Made by a program: the position numbers and the translations under genes
Part shown: one piece after another, positions 8,519 to 15,690 of the stretch
Position numbering within the stretch: position 1 is the first letter of the stretch
Layout: each line of letters opens with the position of its first letter
The notes under the pieces: generated by a model
Database searches by the model: none
Told to the model about the DNA's origin: nothing
What the model saw: the letters and a program-made list of their open reading frames with translations, nothing else
From: Pyrinomonadaceae bacterium MAG19_C2-C3
GTDB lineage: Bacteria; Acidobacteriota; Blastocatellia; Pyrinomonadales; Pyrinomonadaceae
NCBI GenBank assembly: GCA_024330265.1
Contig: JANDLT010000010.1
Coordinates: forward strand, 1-64,000
DNA: 64,000 nt
Direction: 5' to 3'

Positions 8519-9079
8519 ATGAATAATAAACAACTTGACCCGTCACGCTTCGCCGCCGTTATCTTCGCGGCATTCGCTCTCACTGTTTTCATTTCACCGT
8601 TCGCCGCTTTCGCTCAAGAAGCACCGCGCATTACGCACGGCGGATTCTATGCGACCGACCGCGTGCGGCGCGGCGGTAGCGTGCAAGCCGCCGTCGCCCT
8701 CGATGTGCCGCAAGGCTTTCACGTCAACGCCAACAAACCGCTTGGCAAATACTCCGTCCCGACGGTAGTGAGCGTCACGGCAAGCGAAGGCGTGCGCGTC
8801 TCGCCCGTGACTTACCCGCGCGGCTCTGTGCGCGCGTTCAAGTTCACCGATGAAAAGCTCGCGGTCTATGAAGGGCGTCCCGTGATGCGCTTCACACTCA
8901 CCGTACCCGCCAACTTTCAAGGCACGCGCGCCGTCGTCCGCGCCCGCGTCAAATTCCAAAGCTGCAATGATGAAGTCTGCTTCCCGCCAACCACGCGCGA
9001 TATGGAACTGCCGATTGATGTCGTAGGGGCGGGCGAACCCGTGCGTCCGACGAACACGGCGTTCTTTAGGACGTTGTAG
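8519..9079 (+). CDS. Exported protein with a stand-alone DsbD-alpha-like N-terminal domain
   Basis: This 186-residue protein has a signal peptide (about residues 1-35, ending near FAQEAP) followed by a single Ig-like domain resembling the N-terminal domain of the thiol-disulfide reductase DsbD. FHVNANKP in the first half and FQSCNDEVCFPP near residue 155 are characteristic; the two cysteines five residues apart match the redox pair of DsbD-alpha. The DsbD transmembrane and C-terminal thioredoxin domains are absent. It may therefore be a periplasmic redox or scaffold protein depending on a separate CcdA-like partner, but that is inference. The ATG at 8519 is chosen because upstream codons fall in the family 1 repeat. 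Inverted heptamer repeats follow the stop. Confidence 0.8.
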   Translation: MNNKQLDPSRFAAVIFAAFALTVFISPFAAFAQEAPRITHGGFYATDRVRRGGSVQAAVALDVPQGFHVNANKPLGKYSVPTVVSVTASEGVRVSPVTYPRGSVRAFKFTDEKLAVYEGRPVMRFTLTVPANFQGTRAVVRARVKFQSCNDEVCFPPTTRDMELPIDVVGAGEPVRPTNTAFFRTL

Positions 9080-9186
9080 GCAGTTGGCAGAGGGCATTAG
9101 GCAGTTAAAAAGATACCCTGCTGTTGGTATCTTCCTGTTCGCTCATAACTGCCTACTGCCCTCTGCCTACTGCCTACTACTTCCTA
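9079..9186. repeat. Inverted heptamer repeat (YAGGCAG type) with central hairpin
   Basis: The left arm at 9079-9106 reads in units like TTGGCAG, AGGGCAT, TAGGCAG. The right arm at 9142-9186 is its inverse (CTACTGC, CTCTGCC). AGATACC and GGTATCT form a small hairpin between them. The right arm contains the stop and last codons of pgeF. It may terminate transcription of both convergent genes. Confidence 0.8.
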
Positions 9187-10022
9187 CTGCCAATGACCGC
9201 CATCAACCGCCCGACGCGCCCGCGTGCGAGTTTTTCCTGACGGTATGAGAAGAACAAATCGTTATGGTGCATCGTGCAGAACGGCGCGGTGTGGATGTTG
9301 TGCGCGTGGATTCCGCAGGCGGCGAGTTGGTCGGTGTTTGCCTGATGAAGATTGATGCGGGCGTGTTCGGGAAGTGTCGGGATGAACAGTTTCGCGGCGT
9401 CGCCTTTGAACTCTTGTTGGAAAGCATTGATGACTTCCGCGCCGACTTCATAACAACACGCGAGGGCGGCGGGACCTATCGCGGCGATGCAATCTTCGGG
9501 ACGTGTGCCGTAAGTTTCGCTCATGCTCTCAAGCGTGCGTGGGACGATGCGGGCGAGTGTGCCGCGCCATCCGGCATGAATCGCCGCCGCCGCGCGGTTG
9601 CGCGCATCACCGATAAGAACGGGAACGCAATCAGCAGTTTTCACCGCGAGCAAAACATTCGGCGTGCGGCGTGCGTCAATCGTCATCGCATCACATCGCG
9701 CCTCATCGTTATCAACACGCTCGCTCGAATCATTCGCGTCAAAGTTATAAACGTCGCACCCGTGAACTTGAAACACGGTTGCCAGACGCCACTCACCTTG
9801 AAACAGACTTAGAAAGCGACGGCGGTTTTCGTGTATGTTGTCCGCCGCATCGTCGTTAAAGCCCGCGAGATTGAGCGCGTCGGCAGGCATCGAACTGACG
9901 CCACCCGTGCGCGTCGAAAACGCATTCGTAAAACCGGCTTGTTCGAGCGCGATGCACGCGAGAGCCTGAACACCATTCGACTTAATCCAGCGAAAGCCGT
10001 TCGCGGCTTCAAGGTTTTCCAT
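9177..10022 (-). CDS. pgeF: Peptidoglycan editing factor PgeF / multicopper polyphenol oxidase-like (YfiH family)
   Basis: YfiH/PgeF proteins are small cytoplasmic enzymes reported to remove wrongly incorporated L-Ser from the UDP-MurNAc peptide, and related proteins phosphorylise purine nucleosides. The conserved motifs are all present: FSTRTGGVS near the start, TADCVPVLI, the HAGWRGTLARIV zinc-site segment, IGPAALACCYEVG, and NLHQANTDQL near the end. The chosen start at 10022 gives about 281 residues; an in-frame ATG four codons upstream is also possible. Its ATG shares the bases CATG (10020-10023) with the divergent acpS start. The last codons (GSRK) lie within a heptamer repeat. Confidence 0.9.
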   Translation of the reverse strand: MENLEAANGFRWIKSNGVQALACIALEQAGFTNAFSTRTGGVSSMPADALNLAGFNDDAADNIHENRRRFLSLFQGEWRLATVFQVHGCDVYNFDANDSSERVDNDEARCDAMTIDARRTPNVLLAVKTADCVPVLIGDARNRAAAAIHAGWRGTLARIVPRTLESMSETYGTRPEDCIAAIGPAALACCYEVGAEVINAFQQEFKGDAAKLFIPTLPEHARINLHQANTDQLAACGIHAHNIHTAPFCTMHHNDLFFSYRQEKLARGRVGRLMAVIGSRK

Positions 10023-10404
10023 GATTGTTTCCATAGGGACTGACATTATCGAAGTCGAGCGCGTCGGTTTAGCGATGAGGCGCACGCCGCGGTTTTGTGA
10101 ACGTGTGTTCACCGAAGCCGAGCGAGATTATTGCGAGAGTCGCGGCGTGAGCGTGCGCGCACAACATTACGCGGCACGCTTCGCGGCGAAGGAAGCGGCG
10201 TTCAAAGCTTTAGGTACGGGTTGGCGCGACGGTCTGGCGTGGCACGATGCGGAAGTCACACGCGACACGCGCGGCGCACCGTCAATCATCTTTCACAATC
10301 TCGCACGCGACATCTTCAACCGCTTGGGTGCGACTCACCCACATCTTTCACTTTCACACACCGCGACCTACGCCATCGCGTATCTCATCCTTGAGAAGAA
10401 TTGA
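10021..10404 (+). CDS. acpS: Holo-[acyl-carrier-protein] synthase
   Basis: AcpS transfers 4'-phosphopantetheine from CoA to a serine of apo-ACP, activating fatty acid synthesis. The 127-residue length is normal. D8 in GTDIIEVERV and E58 in RFAAKEAAFKALGTG are the Mg-binding acids of the family, and the C-terminal HLSLSHTATYAIA carries the conserved histidine and serine. The N-terminus MIVSIGTDIIE aligns with the invariant AcpS start, so the ATG at 10021 is certain. It diverges from pgeF with overlapping start codons. Octamer repeats begin within a few bases of the stop. Confidence 0.95.
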   Translation: MIVSIGTDIIEVERVGLAMRRTPRFCERVFTEAERDYCESRGVSVRAQHYAARFAAKEAAFKALGTGWRDGLAWHDAEVTRDTRGAPSIIFHNLARDIFNRLGATHPHLSLSHTATYAIAYLILEKN

Positions 10405-10436
10405 TTCATTGATTCATCGGTTCATTGATTCATTTC
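10404..10436 (+). repeat. Octamer tandem repeat (ATTGATTC type), left arm
   Basis: GATTCATT, GATTCATC, GGTTCATT, GATTCATT are four 8-base units directly after acpS. The inverted partner is at 10719-10757; the two arms match at about nine bases in ten over 30 bases. Confidence 0.8.
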
Positions 10437-10444
10437 TGAAACGA

Positions 10445-10716
10445 GTCACAACTACGCAGCCGTCTTCAGACGGCTTTCCCGAAGGGCGCATAGACAGGTT
10501 CCGTTTGACGGATGGGTAGCGAGGTCAACAAGTTTGAAAGGGCGTTTTAACGTCCTTCTCTCGTCCGGCTTCAGCCAACCACACACCGAACGGCTTAAGC
10601 CTCATGCGAAAGCCCGTTAGAAACGGGCTACTGAGATTGTTAGCAATTGTCCCCAGCCGTCGAACGGCTGGTCTAAGTGCCGCTTCGCGGAAAGCCGCGT
10701 GAACGCGGCTGAGAAA
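10445..10716. repeat. Cluster of short hairpins (hairpin family 3)
   Basis: At least five palindromes lie in series: AGCCGTCTTCAGACGGCT (10449-10466), AGGGCGTTTTAACGTCCT, AGCCCGTTAGAAACGGGCT, CAGCCGTCGAACGGCTG, and AGCCGCGTGAACGCGGCT after CCGCTTCGCGG. Stems differ but the loop (GAA or TTAGAA type) and closing AGCC/GGCT pairs recur. The cluster fills the loop of the octamer inverted pair. No gene is visible in 10405-10750. Confidence 0.75.
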
Positions 10717-10718
10717 TT

Positions 10719-10757
10719 ACAATGAATCAATGAGCCGATGAATCAATGATTCAATTT
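10719..10757 (-). repeat. Octamer tandem repeat (ATTGATTC type), right inverted arm
   Basis: Units AATGAATC, AATGAGCC, GATGAATC, AATGATTC form the inverse of 10404-10436. They run into the stop codon of the patatin gene. Confidence 0.8.
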
Positions 10758-11620
10758 CCCTCTAACATTCGCTTCAAATCATCAATGCTTTCGCGCATCG
10801 CTTCTTCACCGGCGCGAATCAATTCCTCGCCGCGCGTCATTTCATCCCAGCGTATGTGACCGACGCGCGGGCGAATCGCAAAATCCGCGAGGCGCATATC
10901 CCTGACCGCAATCGTGCGTTGAACGAGGATGAGCGATTGCATCAACACGCCCAACATTGATTGCGGCGCACCCAAAAATTTCGCGCCTTCGGAATTGACA
11001 TCAACCGCGAGGATGATGTCCGCTCCCAAAGCGCGGGCGGCGTCAATCGGGATGTTGGCGACGAGTCCGCCGTCAATCAGTTGTCGCCCGTCGCCGTCAA
11101 CCACCGGAACGTATAAACCCGGCACGGTACAACTCGCGCGAATCGCAAACGGAATATCGCCATGTCCGCTCATCACAACGGGGTCGCCGGAATTGAGGTC
11201 GGTCGCAACGGCGGCGAATGGAATCGGTAAATCTTCAAAGCGCGTGACGGGAATGCGAGCGCGTATAAATTCTTCAAACGGCAAGTTAGTTTGAAATCCG
11301 CCGCGCGAAAACGTCAGACGACCGACACCGCGCCAGCGCAAAGCCTGACTCATTTCGACGAGTTCGGCGGGCGTAATCCCGGCGGCAAAGCCCGCGCCGA
11401 CCAACGCTCCGGCACTCGTTCCGGCGATGGAATGAACCTCTATGCCATGCTCGACGAGGACTTTGAGAACGCCGACATGCGCCAACCCGCGCGCCGCCCC
11501 ACCGGACAGAGCGAGTCCCAAACGCAGTTGATTGTGCGCCGATGGAGTGCGTGCCGTTCGGGTTTGCGCCGCTTGATTTTGCCGATTGTCGTTAATGGTT
11601 TCAGACACGTTTGATGTCAT
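10751..11620 (-). CDS. Patatin-like phospholipase family protein (RssA-like)
   Basis: Patatin-like proteins are Ser-Asp dyad lipid acyl hydrolases. The oxyanion segment LSGGAARGLAHVGVL (about 38-52), the nucleophile elbow GTSAG with S69, and the D183-G-G motif in LIDGGLVANIP are intact, so an active hydrolase is expected. The length of 289 residues fits the compact RssA/YlbK-type enzymes; about 30 variable residues precede the domain. There is no signal peptide, so a cytoplasmic location is likely. The ATG overlaps the stop of the SurA-like gene by four bases (ATGA), so it is translationally coupled to the end of a tamB-omp85-surA-like operon. That context hints at envelope lipid homeostasis. 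Confidence 0.9.
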   Translation of the reverse strand: MTSNVSETINDNRQNQAAQTRTARTPSAHNQLRLGLALSGGAARGLAHVGVLKVLVEHGIEVHSIAGTSAGALVGAGFAAGITPAELVEMSQALRWRGVGRLTFSRGGFQTNLPFEEFIRARIPVTRFEDLPIPFAAVATDLNSGDPVVMSGHGDIPFAIRASCTVPGLYVPVVDGDGRQLIDGGLVANIPIDAARALGADIILAVDVNSEGAKFLGAPQSMLGVLMQSLILVQRTIAVRDMRLADFAIRPRVGHIRWDEMTRGEELIRAGEEAMRESIDDLKRMLEGN

Positions 11621-12342
11621 ACGGCGTTGAGTATCACGATGTCGGCGCGGGCGCGTGCGTCGTCCAAAAAGTTGTCAATATCAACTGCAATTTTGCCGTT
11701 AATCAATTCTTCTTCGATGTCCTTACGGGCTTGCTCAAACGTCGGCACGATGCGACCGGGAAAGGCGGCACGAAAACGCGACGTGTATGCGCCGTTGTAG
11801 TAATCCGCGATTTCGGCTTGCGTCACAATCGTGAAGGTGCGAAACCGGAAGTCAAGATACTTCTCAATCGCCACGCGCGTGCGAACGATTTCCCTAACCT
11901 GTTCCGCCGATAAGCCGACCGATTGCGCCCGTGTATAAAAATCCGATGCCGAGCGAAAGCGATTGATAAATTCACCGAGCGCGCGGTCAACTTCTGCATC
12001 CGTCGGCATAATCGTCGGCAGTTTCGCGGCTTCCTGCGCGACGAGTCGCTGGTCAATCACGGTCTGCAAAGCACGCTGTAAATCTTCCGAACGCGGATTA
12101 ACAAGCGGCGTATCGGGCTGCAACGCCAACTGCCAAATCAAATCCGAATAAGTCACAAGGTCATCATTGACCGTCGCCACCATTTTGTCGGTAACGGTCT
12201 GCGCGAAAGCAAAGTAGAAAGTAGAAAGTAGAAGGTAGAAAGTAAAAAGCATGAAGCACTGACAAGTACGCGCCGCATATCTTCGTCTTGCATGTTCCGG
12301 TCTTATCTTTCTTCTCATCGCTACTAAACTCATCGTAACCAT
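11617..12342 (-). CDS. SurA N-terminal-domain-like periplasmic chaperone without PPIase domain
   Basis: The mature part begins near AQTVTDKMVATVNDDLVTYSDL, the typical start of SurA/PpiD-type chaperone domains, and continues through LQTVIDQRLVAQEAAKL and a helical stretch to about residue 240. No parvulin PPIase domain is present. The placement downstream of an Omp85 gene fits a chaperone for outer-membrane proteins. An ATG at 12342 is preceded by AGGAAAG at a good distance; an internal ATG at 12252 is the alternative start and would give a more classical signal peptide. In either case the hydrophobic segment (about residues 31-47 from the first start) is encoded by a tandem heptamer repeat of CTTTCTA units, which is very unusual. 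Confidence 0.8.
   Translation of the reverse strand: MVTMSLVAMRRKIRPEHARRRYAARTCQCFMLFTFYLLLSTFYFAFAQTVTDKMVATVNDDLVTYSDLIWQLALQPDTPLVNPRSEDLQRALQTVIDQRLVAQEAAKLPTIMPTDAEVDRALGEFINRFRSASDFYTRAQSVGLSAEQVREIVRTRVAIEKYLDFRFRTFTIVTQAEIADYYNGAYTSRFRAAFPGRIVPTFEQARKDIEEELINGKIAVDIDNFLDDARARADIVILNAV
12211..12249 (+). repeat. Heptamer tandem repeat (AAAGTAG type) inside the signal segment of the SurA-like gene
   Basis: Five degenerate 7-base units (AAAGTAG, AAAGTAG, AAAGTAG, AAGGTAG, AAAGTAA). Read on the minus strand they encode FTFYLLLSTFYF, the hydrophobic core of the export signal. The inverted partner is at 12366-12400. Confidence 0.85.
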
Positions 12343-12365
12343 TCTTATGTCTTTCCTTATCCTTA

Positions 12366-12400
12366 ACTTTCTACTTTCTACCTTCTACTTTCTACTTTGC
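12366..12400 (-). repeat. Heptamer tandem repeat (AAAGTAG type), inverted partner
   Basis: Units CTTTCTA, CTTTCTA, CCTTCTA, CTTTCTA, CTTTGCT lie between the omp85 stop codon (12401) and the SurA-like start. In the minus-strand transcript the two arms could pair over about 33 bases, with the start at 12342 in the loop. Confidence 0.8.
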
Positions 12401-15400
12401 TTAGAACGCTTGCCCGAAGCGAATCTGTAAGCGTGAGTTTCTTAAACGAATGATTTCAACTGGCAGACCCTCACGTTGCGGCAAAGTAAATTCCGGCGGG
12501 TTAAGTAAGAAACCGTAATCAAGGGCGAGAGGTCCGAACGGTGTGCGGAAGCGTATGCCTAGCCCGACGGTGTGCGTGAAGTCAACGCGGAAGTTCGCAG
12601 GTCGCGTGTCGTCGGGGCGCGGCGTCTTGCGGAAGATGTCGCCCACGCGGTCGTATATGTTGCCGCCGTCATAGAACGGTACGAGTGAGAAGCGGCGCGT
12701 GATGGGGATGCGGGCTTCGGCGTTGACGACGAACAGAGCATTGCCGCCGACAGGAACGGTGAACGGCGAAACCTCGACTTCTTCGGCATCACGATTAAGG
12801 AAGATGCCGCCCGGTATCGCCACTCTTGGACCCGCCTCTTCAAACGCGAAGCCTCGCAGAGTGGTCGAACCGCCGGTGAAGAATCGCTCGCTAATCGGCA
12901 AGCGCAAATCCGCGTCGTCAATCACACCGCTGATTCCGGCGCGGTCGCGGGCGTTGAAGATATTGGCGAGTCCGACGTTGATGCTGCCGGAAAGAACCGT
13001 GCGCCCGAAACGGTTTTCGCTGTTCGGAATCACTTGTTGATAGCGGCGATAAGTTGATTGAAATTTATTAAACGAGATGTTGCCGCCGAGTTGTCGAAGC
13101 GCAATGGTATTGTCGAGTGAGAGGAAACTGCCGCGCGTCGCATCGGTCTGGCTATCGCGCGTGTCGCGGGCGAACGTGCCGGAAAACCGTGATAAGCGCA
13201 CGGTGCGGTCGGGTCGCAGGATGTCACGAATGAGCAAACTTTCGATGTTGAGCAAGCGCACGTCTTCATATGTGTAACGAAGAAACAGGGTGCTTTGCTG
13301 GCGCGTGACGTTGTTGTTTTCATCGCGCAACGGTTCAAAGTCGCGGCGTGTTTCGACATTGAAGGTCGCACGGTTAATCGTCGGATTTCCGGCGGGAGTT
13401 CCTAAAAGTAAATCAATCGGATTGCCTTCAGGGTCGAGACGCTGAACGATTCCGTTCGCGCCTCTGTCAACCGTCGAGCGGAAGAATCTGGTGACGGTCG
13501 TATCACGCGAATACTGCGCGCTGACGATGAGCGGCATAAACTGTTTGTCTTTGCCGTACTGGTCAAAGCGCGGGTCGAAGTATTCGAGTTGTAAAAGCTG
13601 TCGGCGTTGGCTGGCACGCACGCGCAATGCTCCCTGTCGCAAGCGTCCTAAAAGGTTTGTATTGCGAATCTCGAAGATGCCGAGTGCGCCCGTGTCGGTC
13701 GAGAAACCGCCGCCGTAATCAAGCACACGCGGAGCGCGTTCTTCGACGTTGATAATCACGTTGCGCCGACGAAAGCCGGATGCGTTGTCGGTCGCGGGTT
13801 CGGTGCGAATCGTGACGGTGCGAAACGCATCGGTCGCATACAGGGCGCGTTCGGATTCCGCGATGCGGTCGGCGCGGAGTATGTCGCCTTCCTGCAAACG
13901 AAGCGTGCGGGTGATGGCGTTGCGCGTCGTGCGTTCGTTGCCGTTGACGAAGATGCGATTGATGAAAACCTTTTCGCCTTCGGTAATGGTATAGACGACA
14001 CGCACACGCTCGTCTTCCGTCACCGGAGCATCGTCGGCGCGCGGCAAATCAATGGTGTCGAAACTGACATCAGTGTCCGTGTAACCGTTGCGCGCGTAAA
14101 GAGCGAGCAAGCGTTCGCCGTCCTGCTGCGCGAGTGCGCGCGAGTAAGGCGCGCCCGTGACGGCGTTGCGAAGTTCACTGTTGACCTGTTCGTCATTGAA
14201 GATTTTATTGCCGCGCACTTCCGTTCCGGCGACGCGCGTCAAAGGTCCTTCGGTCACATCGAAGGTGATGATAAGGCTTTCATCTTCAAGCGAGATGCCT
14301 TGCCGCACATCCACCGTCGCACGACGATAGCCGAGTTCCGCCATGCGTTGCCGTATAAATTGGCGGTCTTGTTCGAGCAAGGCGAGGCTCGTATAACCAC
14401 GCCCGTAACCGATAAGCGGAATGAAACCGAGAGCATTAGCTTCCTTCGTGCGAAGCGAGTCGCGTATGTCTTCGGTTTCGGTGATGAGTTTGTTCGTGCC
14501 TTCGATGCGAAGGTCGGTCAGTTTATAGCGGCGGTTGGTGTCAATGTTATATGTAATCGTGACGTTGCGCCCGGTGAGTTCTTCGGCGTTTATGAGTTCG
14601 CACGCCTGACCGATGTTCGGGTCGGTTGCGAGGGCATCGGTCAGCGGAGGGTTGATGTTGCACGATGACGAAACTTCCGCGAAAAAGTAACCGTTCTCCT
14701 GCAACTCGTTTCGCAAACGCCGCTCGCCTTCGACGATTGCCGAGATGTCAATGCTTCCCGTGCGCCGCACGGGTAAGAGTTCGCGCGTCTTGTCGTCGTC
14801 AAACTCATCATAGCCGACAAGCCGCACATCAACCTTAGGTCCTATCGAGCCGCTTAAATTGATGTCAATCGTGTTGCTTGCAAGGTCGTAAGTCGTGCGC
14901 GCTTCGCCGAGTTGCGGAGCGAGATAGCCGAGTTCGATGATGGCGTCGCGTATCTTTGTGAGTTCTTCGCCAAGCAGTGCCTGCGAGAAAGGTTCACCTC
15001 TGCGTAGGCGCAAATCTTCGACGGTGGCGACGCTGAAGCCGTTGATGTTCGCAGTAAAATTATTGATACGAACCTGTTCGCCGGAGCGCACGCGATAGGT
15101 CACGACGGAACGGATGCCGGACTGGTTCGGTTGCTGTGTGAAGTCAACGGTGGCTTGATAAAAGCCTCTGTCGCGCAAGAAGGCTTGAATCAAATCGGCG
15201 TTCTCGCGCAACACGCTCTCCGTCGCACGCGCTCCGGGTTCGAGCATGTTCAGGCGTCCCCGCAATTCGTCTTCGGTGAGTTCGACATCGGGCGGAGTCT
15301 GCAAATCAATCACGACTTCCGAGACGCGCGGTTGCAATTTGACGAGAAAGCGAACGCGAACGTTTGCCCCTTCTTCCGTGACTTCGACGCGCCCGTTGGC

Positions 15401-15685
15401 AACCGTGCCGGACTCAAACAGCGCGACGAGTGAATCGCGCACTTCGACGGTTTTATATGTTTCGTTCGCGGTGAGACGCACGAGCGCGAGCAAGTTGGCT
15501 TCGATGCCCGCGACGCGCGCCACACCGTCAAGCGCGACTTCAACCGTTGAAATCGTTCTGCCTTCATAGCGGCTTAAATCTTGCGGGACTATGACCTTGC
15601 GCGGCACGCCGCCACGCGCCGCATCGCCGCCAAAGACGACGAGCAAGAAAACCGCAACTATCAATGTGAACCGCTTGAAAAACAC
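12401..15685 (-). CDS. Omp85/BamA-TamA family outer membrane protein with about seven POTRA domains
   Basis: This 1094-residue outer-membrane assembly factor begins with a signal peptide (about 1-23). A long periplasmic part follows with repeated POTRA-like units; recognisable starts are TISTVEVAL, RVSEVVIDL, VRINNFTANI, KVDVRLVGYDEF, YKLTDLRIEGTNKL, TRVAGTEVRGNKIF and VFINRIFVNGNERT. I therefore count about seven POTRA domains against five in BamA and three in TamA. The C-terminal 400 residues form the 16-strand barrel, with the RGF motif in TTLRGFAFEEAGPR and a terminal phenylalanine in RFGQAF. tamB lies five bases upstream and a SurA-like gene follows. A TamA-like or second BamA-like role is likely; the sequence alone does not decide. 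Confidence 0.92.
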   Translation of the reverse strand: MFFKRFTLIVAVFLLVVFGGDAARGGVPRKVIVPQDLSRYEGRTISTVEVALDGVARVAGIEANLLALVRLTANETYKTVEVRDSLVALFESGTVANGRVEVTEEGANVRVRFLVKLQPRVSEVVIDLQTPPDVELTEDELRGRLNMLEPGARATESVLRENADLIQAFLRDRGFYQATVDFTQQPNQSGIRSVVTYRVRSGEQVRINNFTANINGFSVATVEDLRLRRGEPFSQALLGEELTKIRDAIIELGYLAPQLGEARTTYDLASNTIDINLSGSIGPKVDVRLVGYDEFDDDKTRELLPVRRTGSIDISAIVEGERRLRNELQENGYFFAEVSSSCNINPPLTDALATDPNIGQACELINAEELTGRNVTITYNIDTNRRYKLTDLRIEGTNKLITETEDIRDSLRTKEANALGFIPLIGYGRGYTSLALLEQDRQFIRQRMAELGYRRATVDVRQGISLEDESLIITFDVTEGPLTRVAGTEVRGNKIFNDEQVNSELRNAVTGAPYSRALAQQDGERLLALYARNGYTDTDVSFDTIDLPRADDAPVTEDERVRVVYTITEGEKVFINRIFVNGNERTTRNAITRTLRLQEGDILRADRIAESERALYATDAFRTVTIRTEPATDNASGFRRRNVIINVEERAPRVLDYGGGFSTDTGALGIFEIRNTNLLGRLRQGALRVRASQRRQLLQLEYFDPRFDQYGKDKQFMPLIVSAQYSRDTTVTRFFRSTVDRGANGIVQRLDPEGNPIDLLLGTPAGNPTINRATFNVETRRDFEPLRDENNNVTRQQSTLFLRYTYEDVRLLNIESLLIRDILRPDRTVRLSRFSGTFARDTRDSQTDATRGSFLSLDNTIALRQLGGNISFNKFQSTYRRYQQVIPNSENRFGRTVLSGSINVGLANIFNARDRAGISGVIDDADLRLPISERFFTGGSTTLRGFAFEEAGPRVAIPGGIFLNRDAEEVEVSPFTVPVGGNALFVVNAEARIPITRRFSLVPFYDGGNIYDRVGDIFRKTPRPDDTRPANFRVDFTHTVGLGIRFRTPFGPLALDYGFLLNPPEFTLPQREGLPVEIIRLRNSRLQIRFGQAF

Positions 15686-15690
15686 TTCAG

